Assembly: GCA_965228125.1 (NCBI GenBank) | Contig: OZ245791.1 | Coordinates: forward strand, 1,612,001-1,676,000 | Reading direction: 5' to 3' | DNA length: 64,000 nt | Source of the DNA: GWF2-38-69 sp965228125 | GTDB taxonomy: Bacteria > Verrucomicrobiota > Lentisphaeria > Victivallales > GWF2-38-69 | In this document: piece after piece, positions 43,176-51,492 of the stretch | How the letters are laid out: every line of letters begins with the position of its first letter | Position numbering within the stretch: the first letter of the stretch is position 1 | Position numbers and translations under genes: made by a program | The notes under the pieces: generated by a model | The model's database searches: none | The model's input: only the letters and a program-made list of their open reading frames with translations | What the model was told of the DNA's origin: nothing

Positions 43176-44144
43176 ATGAGCGAAATAATTATTTATAAAA
43201 CATCTGACAACAAGACTGAAATTGATGTTCAGTTTGATAAGGATACTGTCTGGATTAACCAGCAGCAAATGGCTAAATTGTTTAACCAAACAAAGCAGAA
43301 TATAAGTCTTCATATAAATAACTGCTTTAAAGAAAAAGAATTAGATAGGGCTTCAACTGTCAAGGAATCCTTGACAGTTCAAACTGAAGGAACCAGAAGA
43401 GTTACTAGAAGATTGGACTACTATAATCTAGATCTCATTATCTCTGTAGGTTATAGGGTTAAGTCGATAAGAGGAACACAGTTCAGGCAATGGGCTACCA
43501 AACGACTCAAAGACTATCTTATTCAGGGATATGCCATAAATGAAAAGAGACTTAAACAGAAGCAACAGGAAATAGAATATCTAAAAACTGGCATTCGCAT
43601 CTTAAACCGTGCGATAGAAGAACAGATTCAGGGAAAAGACAGCGATTCTCTTAAATTATTCGCCAAAGGATTGGAACTGCTCGACGATTATGACCATGAA
43701 CAACTTGATCCAAAAGGCAAAACAGTAACTCCTGCAGTAGTTTATCCTTCAGCATCAGATTACTTTGATATCATTTCCGAAATGAAATCTTCTGTTTCTT
43801 CAGATGTATTTGCAAAACTTAAAGATGAAAGTTTCTACAGTTCAATAAATCAGATAAGTCAGAGTTTCGGGAAGAAAGACCTTTATCCCGCATTAGAAGA
43901 AAAAGCCGCAACATTACTATATCTAATCGTAAAGAATCACAGCTTCATTGATGGGAATAAGAGGATAGGAGCTGCCTGTTTCCTCTATTTTCTGAAGAAA
44001 AATAACCTTCTATTTAATACCAAGAGTGAAGTTGTTATTAGTAACGAGGCTCTGGCAACTCTTACTATTTTTGTGGCTTCAAGTAAAAGCAATGAGATGA
44101 AAATAGTCAAGAGATTAATAATAAGCATATTGAATAGAAGATAA
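43176..44144 (+). CDS. RhuM-family protein with Fic/Doc domain
   Basis: 322 aa from ATG 43176 (MSEIIIYKTSDNKTEIDVQF); an in-frame TTG at 43146 is the alternative. Residues about 10-110 are a RhuM domain (VWINQQQMAKLFNQTKQNISLHI, GTQFRQWATKRLKDYL). A helical linker follows, and the C-terminal part is a Fic/Doc fold with HSFIDGNKRIGAA, the Doc-type form of the HxFx(D/E)GN motif. Fic/Doc enzymes transfer AMP or phosphate to target proteins. No separate antitoxin gene is adjacent. Probably a toxin-like or regulatory protein of mobile DNA. Confidence 0.85.
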   Translation: MSEIIIYKTSDNKTEIDVQFDKDTVWINQQQMAKLFNQTKQNISLHINNCFKEKELDRASTVKESLTVQTEGTRRVTRRLDYYNLDLIISVGYRVKSIRGTQFRQWATKRLKDYLIQGYAINEKRLKQKQQEIEYLKTGIRILNRAIEEQIQGKDSDSLKLFAKGLELLDDYDHEQLDPKGKTVTPAVVYPSASDYFDIISEMKSSVSSDVFAKLKDESFYSSINQISQSFGKKDLYPALEEKAATLLYLIVKNHSFIDGNKRIGAACFLYFLKKNNLLFNTKSEVVISNEALATLTIFVASSKSNEMKIVKRLIISILNRR

Positions 44145-44570
44145 TTAATAAGTGCGCAAAGGCGCAAAAGCAAAAGGCAATCGTGCGTTTTGGTTTGTCC
44201 ATCGCCGATGCCTTTGCTTGCCTTGCGTGCATGAACACGGATTAAGACAATAACATTGCTCTTATAGTGTTTATCGTGATAATTGGGTCAGCTGTAGGGG
44301 ACATGTCCCCTGAAAGATTAAACGATGCTTTGATGTCTAAGTTTAAGAGTAGTTCTATTCCAATCCCGAAAAGTTCTAAGCAAAGACAGCCTAACTCCAT
44401 TCAAAATACAAAGATATTAAAATTGCTGTTCAACTTGATTTTCTCTAAATTAAAATAAAATTGATTATTATAACCTAGCTTTATTTAATCTGGATATTTA
44501 TTGATTAATAAGCACTTATACTATATAATACTTTAAACATAAATTGTTTTTTGATAAAATAATAGATATT
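44145..44570. other. Gap holding a perfect GC palindrome
   Basis: 426 bp between RhuM-Fic and the Septu-like pair. It contains a perfect 16-bp palindrome AGGGGACATGTCCCCT (44296-44311), a shape often seen in REP-type repeats. A Septu-pair promoter lies near its right end. A 63-codon frame at 44267 crosses the palindrome and is not convincing. Confidence 0.45.
44501..44529 (+). promoter_or_regulatory. Sigma-70-type promoter for the Septu-like pair
   Basis: TTGATT (44501-44506), 17-base spacer, TATAAT (44524-44529, a perfect -10 box). The predicted start site is about 35 bases before the ATG at 44571. Confidence 0.65.
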
Positions 44571-45773
44571 ATGACATTTCCATATATTTCACAAATTAAA
44601 GTAAACAACTGTTTTACATATAAAAACTTTATGATTCCTAATAGGGAATTAAACTGTTTCAAACACATAATTCTAACAGGAGAAAATGGATCAGGAAAGA
44701 CTACTATTCTAAACAGAATAAATTCTGTCTTGACATTATTACAATTCGATAAAAATAAAGCTCAAAGAATTAGCGAATTAAAACGAACTATAGATGCAAA
44801 CCAGAATCATAGTGCACGAAAAGCATGGGAGGAAGAGCTAAGTGAGCTTAACGATATAGATCTTTTACATTTGGGTGATTCCCTAAGTTATTTCAAACAA
44901 AACCCTGAAAGTTTTATTTTTTCTTTTTTCAAAGCTCATCGAAAAGTTGAACTTAAAGAAGTCAAAACAGTTACTCAAGAGTCTGAATTTATAAGTAATT
45001 TAAAAAAACAAAATACTACGAATGATTTTATAAATCTATTCAAACAATATCTTGTAAATAAGAAAGTCTATGAGGCTTTTAATTTTATGAATTCTAAAGA
45101 AGGTGAAATTAAACAAAGTAAGATCTTTTTTGATAATTTAACAGAAACACTTCGCTCGATTTTTAAAGATGAGAAATTGGAACTTGAGTTTGTCCAGGAA
45201 AATTTTGAGTTTTACTTAAATTTAAAAGACTCAAGAAAAATTACATTTAATCAACTATCTGAAGGGTTTTCTGCATTTCTCAGCATCCTAATGGATTTGT
45301 TTATGAGAACTGATTTGCTAAGAAAGACGAAAAGGGATTATTCATTAGATCCTAAAGGTATAATTTTAATTGACGAACCAGAGACTCATTTTCATCTTTC
45401 TATGCAATACGAAATACTCCCGTTAATTACTAGATTGTTTCCTAAAATACAATTAATAGTTGCTACCCATTCTCCGGCAATTATTTCAAGTATTAAAGAA
45501 GCACTTATTTATGATTTAACGAGCAAAGAAGAGGTTTCAGATTGGGTTCTTGGAAGCAGTTTTTCTGAATTAATGATTAAACATTTCGGACTAGATAATG
45601 AATATTCTTCAACCGCAAGCGGAATTATACATGACATAAAAATAGCGGTTAATGAGAAAAATAATGAATCTTTAGAGAAAATTCTTAATAAAAACCAAAT
45701 TTATTTAACACCTTCTTTGCGTTTAGAAATTGAAAGTCAAATCATCGACATAAAGAATCAACAATTGACATGA
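44571..45773 (+). CDS. ptuA: PtuA-like AAA/ABC-type ATPase of a Septu-like defence pair
   Basis: 400 aa from ATG 44571. A TTG at 44544 is in frame, but the promoter spacing favours the ATG. Walker A is GENGSGKT (37-44). A helical insertion of about 100 residues (55-210) follows. The signature-like FNQLSEGFSAFLSIL lies near 225, Walker B is IILIDEPETHFHL (D268, E269), and the switch His is at H300 (ATHSP). The last 4 bp overlap the HNH gene. An OLD/SMC-like ATPase plus an HNH nuclease is the Septu (PtuAB) arrangement, in which the ATPase is thought to control the nuclease. No retron reverse transcriptase is nearby. Confidence 0.8.
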   Translation: MTFPYISQIKVNNCFTYKNFMIPNRELNCFKHIILTGENGSGKTTILNRINSVLTLLQFDKNKAQRISELKRTIDANQNHSARKAWEEELSELNDIDLLHLGDSLSYFKQNPESFIFSFFKAHRKVELKEVKTVTQESEFISNLKKQNTTNDFINLFKQYLVNKKVYEAFNFMNSKEGEIKQSKIFFDNLTETLRSIFKDEKLELEFVQENFEFYLNLKDSRKITFNQLSEGFSAFLSILMDLFMRTDLLRKTKRDYSLDPKGIILIDEPETHFHLSMQYEILPLITRLFPKIQLIVATHSPAIISSIKEALIYDLTSKEEVSDWVLGSSFSELMIKHFGLDNEYSSTASGIIHDIKIAVNEKNNESLEKILNKNQIYLTPSLRLEIESQIIDIKNQQLT

Positions 45774-46498
45774 TAAATATTACTAGACAAAGAAAATCTC
45801 CTGCCTCTTTAAATACCGAAGAAATTCGAAAATATATTGATGAAGCAGTTATATATATTAGCAATCCAAATAATAATAATAAACCTTCTAAACCAGAATC
45901 ATATAGAAACTCAGATCTGTTAGAGGCGTTTGACAGAGATTTCTATTCAAAATGCTATTTAACTGAAATGAAGTTTATAAATTCTTGGGAAATGGATATT
46001 GAACATTTTATCCCTCAAAGTGAAAGACCTGATTTAGTATATGATTGGAATAATTTATTTCCGGCTGAACATTATTCAAACATGATAAAACCTAGAGATA
46101 CTCCTCAAGGAGGTTATTTAAATCCATGCGATCCAAATGATAATGTAGAAACAGAGATTAAATATACTTTGTCTTCATATGGTGATGACCCTTACTTTGA
46201 AGCTACTAACAAAGATAATCAAAAAGCTGTAAATACTTCTAAATTATTAGATCGTCTTCATAATGGTCATAATCATGACACAGAGAAAGCAACTGCTGGT
46301 CTTAGGCATGCAATTCATAAAAAATATATTGAGATATTAAATAAAATAATTGAATGGCAACGATCAGGAGATGGAACACAAGAAAAAGTACAAGCAAAAA
46401 GAGAACTAAAAGATTTAATATCAAAAAAATCTTCCTATACAATGTTGATAAGATCAATGCCAGCAGTAAGACAGCTGCCTGCAGATTTCTTTGATTGA
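45770..46498 (+). CDS. ptuB: PtuB-like HNH endonuclease of a Septu-like defence pair
   Basis: 242 aa. The HNH region is CYLTEMKFINSWEMDIEHF followed by PQSE...WNNLFPAEHYSNM: D76, H79, N94/N95 and N104 form the expected beta-beta-alpha-metal site. Cys62 and Cys120 may bind structural zinc. The C-terminal third is helical. Its ATG overlaps the ATPase stop (ATGA). PtuB proteins cut DNA or tRNA-like targets upon phage infection in related systems; the target here is unknown. Confidence 0.8.
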   Translation: MINITRQRKSPASLNTEEIRKYIDEAVIYISNPNNNNKPSKPESYRNSDLLEAFDRDFYSKCYLTEMKFINSWEMDIEHFIPQSERPDLVYDWNNLFPAEHYSNMIKPRDTPQGGYLNPCDPNDNVETEIKYTLSSYGDDPYFEATNKDNQKAVNTSKLLDRLHNGHNHDTEKATAGLRHAIHKKYIEILNKIIEWQRSGDGTQEKVQAKRELKDLISKKSSYTMLIRSMPAVRQLPADFFD

Positions 46499-46577
46499 GT
46501 AATATAAAGGAGCTTGCGAGACAGACACGAATTAGCAAGCATTTATAAATCTAATTGAATCGAAGTAACAATAGGTT

Positions 46578-47825
46578 TTAGAACATACCATTCCAAGGCA
46601 CAGCGTAAATATCGGGAGATATTTTATAACACTCTTCACCAGCATAGACAATTATTCCTTTAGCGACCTTATCGCCATAGGTTTCTCTGAAAGCCTTTAA
46701 TCCACTTGTATCAAATCCGGAAAGGGATGTTTTTGATTTTACTTCAATAGGATAGAGTTTTCCGTTAGTTTCTATTACGATATCTACTTCAGCCCCTCCG
46801 CCAGTTCGCCAATGATAGATATTAGCCGAGAGTAAAGTTTTATTGAGGTTCTTTCTGAGTTCAGACATTATAAATGTTTCAAAAACACCTCCAAATAAGG
46901 GGGACACAGTCAGAGCTTCAGGGGAATTGATGAACTGAAGGAAACATAATAATCCTGTATCAGCTATATAAGATTTTCTCTTTTTTGATAATTTCTTTAT
47001 AGTATTGCCTGAATATGGCATAGCCTCATATAGCTGAAAAGAAGCCAAAAGAAGGTTTCTCCAATTCTTAGCAGTCATAGAAGTTACTCCAATATCATTT
47101 CCGGCCTTGAAGTCATTTACTTCCTGAGCTGACAGAGCCGCACACAATCCCACAAAAGTGGTAAACTCATTAAGTTTATTAAGATTCTCAAAAGTTTTAA
47201 TATCTCTTTCAATATATGTTTTTAGATATGAATCAAAGTATGGATGAATCATAGAATTGGGCTTATCAATAAGCCCTGGCATTCCTCCACGCCATAATAT
47301 TTCGTTCAGTGATGATTCAGATTTTATTACTCCTTTAAAGCAACCTGGAAGTTCTTCCGGGTTTTTAAGATATATATCAATCCAGTGTTTATTGTTATCC
47401 TTAGAAATATCAGAATATAATTCGGCAAAAGTCATAGATTCCAAGTTAATGATGCCTATTCTTCCTGCTAAAGTTTCTGATACATTCTTCATTACAGAGA
47501 AATTCTGAGAGCCAGTAAGGATATATTGGCCATTAGTATCGCTTAGATCAACTTTTCTCTTAATAGATGATAAGACTTCTGGTGAATATTGAACTTCGTC
47601 AATAATCAACGGTGCTCTAAAGTTTTCTAGAAAAAGGTCAGAATCGGTTTTAATCCCATAAGTATCTCTATACGGATCCAATGTTATAGACTTATAATCA
47701 GGGAATAAATTTGATAACAGTGTCGATTTACCAACCTGTCTGGCACCTGTAATCAAAACTACCTTGAAGTGCTTGCAGTATTCACGAACTTTATTTTCTA
47801 TTAGTCTTTTCCTGTAAATCATCAA
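46578..47825 (-). CDS. AAA_14/DUF4143 ATP-binding protein
   Basis: 415 aa. N-terminal AAA_14 ATPase with Walker A ITGARQVGKSTLL (27-34) and Walker B-type LIIDEVQYSPE near 74. A sensor-like YILTGSQNF follows, and the C-terminal DUF4143 domain resembles a PD-(D/E)xK fold (GGAEVDIVIETNGKLYPIEVKS). These proteins are widespread, often near mobile DNA, and their role is unresolved. It is monocistronic and convergent with the Septu-like pair. Confidence 0.85.
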   Translation of the reverse strand: MMIYRKRLIENKVREYCKHFKVVLITGARQVGKSTLLSNLFPDYKSITLDPYRDTYGIKTDSDLFLENFRAPLIIDEVQYSPEVLSSIKRKVDLSDTNGQYILTGSQNFSVMKNVSETLAGRIGIINLESMTFAELYSDISKDNNKHWIDIYLKNPEELPGCFKGVIKSESSLNEILWRGGMPGLIDKPNSMIHPYFDSYLKTYIERDIKTFENLNKLNEFTTFVGLCAALSAQEVNDFKAGNDIGVTSMTAKNWRNLLLASFQLYEAMPYSGNTIKKLSKKRKSYIADTGLLCFLQFINSPEALTVSPLFGGVFETFIMSELRKNLNKTLLSANIYHWRTGGGAEVDIVIETNGKLYPIEVKSKTSLSGFDTSGLKAFRETYGDKVAKGIIVYAGEECYKISPDIYAVPWNGMF

Positions 47826-47950
47826 TACAATGCCTCTTATATTTATATTACGACTATAAAACTAAGAGGTATTATAAGCTGTTGACAACAATTGTAAAAC
47901 TTAAAACAAAAAAGATGAAGAATTTTTAAAAAGAGGGCCACTGTAAAAAG

Positions 47951-48020
47951 AAAAATGGTAGCGGCTGTGGGATTCCCTGGCCGTCACGAGGCGGACTCGT
48001 TCCGGCTCGGGCAGGCGAAC
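47951..48020 (+). repeat. 70-bp repeat, copy 1: tRNA-Met 3' end plus GC hairpin
   Basis: Identical to 50874-50943. The first 25 bases equal the (complemented) 3' end of the tRNA-Met at 51215-51291, through the T loop. A 41-bp GC-rich segment follows, able to fold (CCTG/CAGG outer, ACGAG/CTCGT inner stem with loop GCGGA), then CGAAC of the T arm. After 48020 the match to the tRNA ends. Confidence 0.85.
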
Positions 48021-48112
48021 TGTAATGCTGCCGATTTTTTGGACTGGTAAGATAGGTGGAAAAAATCCTGAGTATGTATAATTAAAAATAAGCAAATTCA
48101 GGAGGGAAAATT

Positions 48113-48313
48113 ATGAAGAAGACCTATGACAGCAAATTCAAAAGCAAAGTAGCCTTGGAGGCAATCAAAGGAGAAAAGAGCATAGCAGAAATTGCATCAG
48201 AATTCGGAGTGCATCCGAACATGGTTACGCTATGGAGGAAGAAAGCACTGGAAAGCCTTCCAAATGCCTTTTTCAGCCTTGCTGTATTCAAGCAATATTA
48301 TAATATTATATGA
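48113..48313 (+). pseudogene. IS3-family OrfA fragment
   Basis: The first 48 or so residues are a typical IS3-type OrfA start: KKTYDSKFKSKVALEAIKGEKS, then IAEIASEFGVHPNMVTLWRK. After residue 50 the sequence diverges to a short unrelated tail, and no OrfB follows. AGGAGGG upstream of the ATG is the original ribosome site. It is a 3'-deleted remnant. Confidence 0.82.
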
Positions 48314-48332
48314 AATATTGTCTTCACCACAT

Positions 48333-48641
48333 TTATTGGAGCTTTTTCTGAATTTGGAGTTTTTTTGAGGCTGGCAACTTTTGAAAATTGCAAAAATATC
48401 CCTCCAGCTGTGTAATTGGGGTTATATCTTCTACATATTCTTTGTAGGGCACAAGAGCGTTGACTTGATTTTCCAGCTGCACTACTTCGCCTGTCATGTC
48501 GCCGATTATCTTTACGGCGTTCTGTTTTGCCCGCCTAAGCTCCATAGTCTCCTTCTGTTCCTCAATCCACCTCTGCGCACGCTCTACAGGATCATCGACC
48601 ATGTAGGAGTCGGGGGCTTGCTGAATCTTCTCTTTTATTTC
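48333..48641 (-). pseudogene. Phage antirepressor C-terminal fragment
   Basis: Reads EIKEKIQQAPDSYMVDDPVE then RAQRWIEEQKETMELRRAKQ, a pattern common in the middle of phage antirepressor proteins just before the KilA-C domain. An in-frame stop (48642-48644) precedes it and the KilA-C part is short, so both ends are lost. ATG 48602 is internal to the motif rather than a true start. It is prophage debris. Confidence 0.6.
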
Positions 48642-48648
48642 CTAAACT

Positions 48649-48676
48649 TTGAAATTAAGTCTTAAAGAGCTATAAT
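48649..48676 (+). promoter_or_regulatory. Promoter for the pentapeptide-repeat gene
   Basis: TTGAAA (48649-48654), 16-base spacer, TATAAT (48671-48676). The ATG it serves is at 48749. Confidence 0.6.
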
Positions 48677-48748
48677 TTTTTTTCAGAAATGAACTTATCA
48701 ACAGTCTCTATTTTAAAAGAGGCTCAATATAATATAAGGAGCAGAAGC

Positions 48749-49504
48749 ATGAAAATTTTATCATTAATTGTTCTCTTAACCACATGCATTATTTATGAAG
48801 CCGGGGCATATAATGAGCAGGACTATCAGAAAGTGGTTGATTTTGCCACATGGCAGCCTACTTCTGACTTCTCTAAAATGGATCTTACCGGGGCTAAATT
48901 CAGAGGATATAATATACAGGGCGCTAATTTTACTTCTGCTAATCTTAAGAGTGCAAATTTTCAAAACGCTAATCTTGAAAATTCAAATTTTACACAAGCA
49001 AATCTTTCCGATGCCAATCTCTGTGGGGCAAAACTTAAAACAGTGAATTTTACTGAGGCTGACTTAACGAATGCAAAACTTAGTCAGGCTAACCTGAATG
49101 GAACAATTTTTTCAAAAGCAAAACTTACAAATACTGACTTTTTTGCGGCTAGCTTTAGCAATGCAAATTTTAGCAATGCGGATCTTTCATCGACCAAATT
49201 CAGACCTGCTAGCGTGCCTATTCTTTATAGCATGGATTCTGTTAACTTCTCGGGGGCTAATCTATCTGGTCAGAATCTATCCGGCGGGTTTGAATTTATA
49301 AACTGTAACTTTACTAATGCTATACTAATAAACACCAACCTTCAGGGTGCTATGCTTAGCGGCAATAATTTTACAAGAAGTAATTTTAAGGGAGCTGATC
49401 TCACTGATATAAATATTGGAAGAGTTTATTTTGACGAATCAATTATGCCGGATGGTTCAGTTTTTACAGGTTATGGAAAGGATTATAAAGGTTCTTTACA
49501 GTAA
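48749..49504 (+). CDS. Secreted pentapeptide-repeat protein
   Basis: 251 aa from ATG 48749, which has AAGGAG upstream and begins a signal peptide (MKILSLIVLLTTCIIYEAGA). After about residue 50 nearly all of the protein is pentapeptide repeats of the A(D/N)LXX type (for example GANFTSANLKSANFQNANL), predicted to form a right-handed quadrilateral beta-helix. A short interruption lies near 165-180. The signal peptide places it outside the cytoplasm, unlike Qnr-type gyrase-protection proteins. Role unknown. Surrounded by transposon and prophage fragments. Confidence 0.82.
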   Translation: MKILSLIVLLTTCIIYEAGAYNEQDYQKVVDFATWQPTSDFSKMDLTGAKFRGYNIQGANFTSANLKSANFQNANLENSNFTQANLSDANLCGAKLKTVNFTEADLTNAKLSQANLNGTIFSKAKLTNTDFFAASFSNANFSNADLSSTKFRPASVPILYSMDSVNFSGANLSGQNLSGGFEFINCNFTNAILINTNLQGAMLSGNNFTRSNFKGADLTDINIGRVYFDESIMPDGSVFTGYGKDYKGSLQ

Positions 49505-49533
49505 AAAGAACAAATACAGTTAGCTGACTACTA

Positions 49534-49818
49534 ATGGCCAACAGCTACAATAAGACAAAGGACTCTGTTTATAAGGATTTAAAACGCATAGACAAACCGA
49601 ATAACGGAAATATTCTTGACAGGATTGAAAAAGATTTGATGACGGCGAAGATATAGGCGATATGCTGGTACTGTCCAAAGCAGAAAAGATAATTCCTTCA
49701 GCTCAAAGAGTGAATATAGATTTTCCTGTATGGATGGTGAAATCTCTCGACAATGAGGCCCACAGGCGATTAAGACAAAAAACCCTGTTTCGGAAAAGGA
49801 TAAACGAAACAGGGTAAA
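49534..49818 (+). pseudogene. Frameshifted CopG/BrnA-like antitoxin remnant
   Basis: ATG 49534 opens a 40-codon frame (MANSYNKTKDSVYKDLKRID...). It stops at 49656, while the +1 frame continues as DDGEDIGDMLVLSKAEKIIP then RVNIDFPVWMVKSLDNEAHR, the ribbon-helix-helix pattern of BrnA/CopG-type antitoxins. The recognition helix end is replaced by a hairpin-coding sequence. No toxin gene is adjacent. Read as a decayed toxin-antitoxin locus. Confidence 0.55.
49777..49816 (-). terminator. Hairpin terminator
   Basis: ACCCTGTTTCG (49783-49793) and CGAAACAGGGT (49806-49816) form a perfect 11-bp stem. On the minus strand it is followed by TTTTTT, so it terminates leftward transcription. It interrupts the antitoxin remnant's reading frame. 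Confidence 0.6.
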
Positions 49819-49831
49819 AACTTAGTTTTTT

Positions 49832-50101
49832 ATGGGGAGGGGACTGATTATACTAGTACACAACTTATCTGATTTTGAAAAACTTAAATATAATCTTGAA
49901 TGCTGGCAATTCGATTATAATTGGCATAGACCACATGGTTCGCTTAATGGCAAGACTCCTATAGAAAAGTTTAACGAAATATCAGAAAAGACTCCGCTGT
50001 CAGAAGAAGTCGCAACTCTCTATAAAAATAAAAAAGAGAAGTTACAACTTCAAAATTATTACCATGAATTGCAGTTAAGAAAGTGTCAACCATGTCTATG
50101 A
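49832..50101 (+). pseudogene. Transposase (integrase-core) C-terminal fragment
   Basis: The frame contains the end of an rve-type integrase core: FDYNWHRPHGSLNGKTPIEKF, characteristic of IS481/IS3-type transposases, followed by a normal-looking tail. The catalytic Asp residues are absent because only the last 75 or so residues remain. It may derive from the same kind of element as the OrfA fragment at 48113, but the two are not demonstrably one IS. Confidence 0.75.
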
Positions 50102-50873
50102 TACACACACTTTATTTCACTTGCTATAGACTTGCAATTATCCTTACATCACCCTTTTTCTGTAAAATCTGCCCATTCTATTCTCATCACTCATAAAATT
50201 TTCTATTCTAATATTAGAGAGTAGTGGAGTAGTTTATGCTGCGCCCTGCACGATCGTACAAGAGACATGAGTTTAGCCATAGCTTTTTCGCTTCTGATGA
50301 AGCTTCTACATACGCTTACATACGGTAATACGCTTGTTTTGAATCTTATTATTCTTTCTGTGAAATATTTCAAGTTTTAACATGAAGCTGAAATAACCAG
50401 AAAAACCCTATGGTAATCAAGGGTTTCTTTGCCTGAAGATGAGCTAAAAACAGGGAGGCAATATAGATATACAGATAGGCTATTGAGCTTAAACTCTTTT
50501 GTTATATCGCTGTTGTTATTATCAGGACGGCTAAGAACAAATAGTGATTATTTGAGTTTATTCTTACATCTTTCTTTAAATGTTAATTTAACGCATTTAG
50601 ACAGTGATCCATAGTCAACTATGGATCACTGTTATAAAATGCAATAGCGTTGTTCCTAAGTGATAACCTTGTCTGAGATGTTTGAGAAATGCTTAAAAAT
50701 ATAAAGCTTGTCGATATTTTGAAATTCTCTATTAGTTTGCGGATTCGATTTCTTAAAAATAAGAATACTAAACTTTGCCGTAAATATGCCGTAATTTTAA
50801 TCCTAAAAAGCATGTTTTTGCAGTTTTTGGCAGGTTGTGCGGAACTGTGTTGAATCGGTATGATTTAGGGTTA
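50102..50873. other. Gene-free stretch with hairpins
   Basis: About 770 bp without a convincing gene. A perfect 14-bp inverted repeat ACAGTGATCCATAG (50601-50614) / CTATGGATCACTGT (50619-50632) has a four-base loop and no T-run. A weaker AAACCCT/AGGGTTT stem (50403-50426) followed by CTTT could be a terminator. Frames here cross these hairpins and are not protein-like. Confidence 0.45.
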
Positions 50874-50943
50874 AAAAATGGTAGCGGCTGTGGGATTCCC
50901 TGGCCGTCACGAGGCGGACTCGTTCCGGCTCGGGCAGGCGAAC
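50874..50943 (+). repeat. 70-bp repeat, copy 2: tRNA-Met 3' end plus GC hairpin
   Basis: Identical to 47951-48020. In this copy the tRNA match continues after the hairpin to 50955 (GAACCTACGACCTGC). So it is clearly a 40-bp piece of the tRNA-Met 3' end interrupted in the T loop by the 41-bp GC-rich hairpin. It lies 271 bp from the intact tRNA. Confidence 0.87.
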
Positions 50944-51189
50944 CTACGACCTGCTTAATTTTCTTAGAAGCTCTTTTGCTCCTTTAAGTGTTTTATAATA
51001 TTTTTCTTTTTCGATTGCTTCAGCCCTGCTTTGATATTCTTCGGTATAAATGATACTCCATGGAATTCCATGAGACGTCGATTTTGTTTTCCCTGAATTA
51101 TGCTGAGCAAGTCGTGATGGTATATTTTCACAATGCCCTTTATAAAGTTTTCCGGTCTTTTGGCTTTTTAGAAGATAAAAATAATACAT
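50944..51189 (-). CDS. GIY-YIG domain protein
   Basis: 81 aa. Single GIY-YIG nuclease domain: YYFYLLKSQKTGKLYKGHC (the YIG part is replaced by YKG), then RLAQHNSGKTKSTSHGIPW and a final EKYYKTLKGAKELLRKL. Conserved Arg and Glu positions are visible. Small UvrC-like GIY-YIG proteins of this type are often found beside tRNA or rRNA genes. Its last four codons and stop are formed by the tRNA-Met fragment, so the gene is bracketed by two copies of the tRNA 3' end. Confidence 0.8.
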   Translation of the reverse strand: MYYFYLLKSQKTGKLYKGHCENIPSRLAQHNSGKTKSTSHGIPWSIIYTEEYQSRAEAIEKEKYYKTLKGAKELLRKLSRS

Positions 51190-51214
51190 TAGGCAGAATA
51201 CAAATTCAAAAAAA

Positions 51215-51291
51215 TGGTAGCGGCTGTGGGATTCGAACCTACGACCTGCGGATTATGATTCCGACGCTCTAACCAGCTGAGCTAAGCCGCC
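51215..51291 (-). tRNA. tRNA-Met-type (anticodon CAT)
   Basis: Reading the minus strand: acceptor GGCGGCT/AGCCGCT with discriminator A and encoded CCA, D arm AGCTCAG...GAGC, anticodon loop ATCATAA (CAT), T arm GTAGG-TTCGAAT-CCCAC. The first acceptor pair is G-U, the anticodon stem has a mismatch at its base and the T stem an A-C mismatch. It is therefore slightly irregular but plausible. CAT could denote elongator Met or a lysidine-modified Ile tRNA; the G1-U72 pair argues against initiator. Fragments of it are repeated at 50874 and 47951. Confidence 0.85.
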
Positions 51292-51492
51292 ACTATTTGG
51301 AAGAGTTATAAATCTAGTGTTCTTATTTTTAATTGCAAATTCATGCTATGTAAAAAAGCCTAGAATTTGCAACATGGCTGAAAAAGCCCGAACATATCTA
51401 ATGCGGGGGGAGCATCTTCAATTATCTATCGACAAACTCTTTGAGCCTTGACGCGACAATGTATTTTCAGTCTATTGAGGAGTCGATTAAAA

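Noticed and set aside
44267..44458. 63-codon frame after RhuM-Fic
   Set aside because: It crosses a perfect palindrome, has a poor start and low-complexity Ser/Lys composition; not protein-like.
44571..46498. Retron with Septu-type effector
   Set aside because: No reverse transcriptase or msr/msd-like sequence is found near the ATPase/HNH pair.
50429..50614. 61-codon frame in the gap left of the second 70-bp repeat
   Set aside because: It ends inside a perfect inverted repeat and has Leu/Ser-rich shadow composition with no ribosome site.
42637..51214. A second complete integrative element ending at tRNA-Met
   Set aside because: tRNA-Met fragments exist at 47951 and 50874, but no integrase or matching far-end attachment site is visible, so a single element cannot be delimited.
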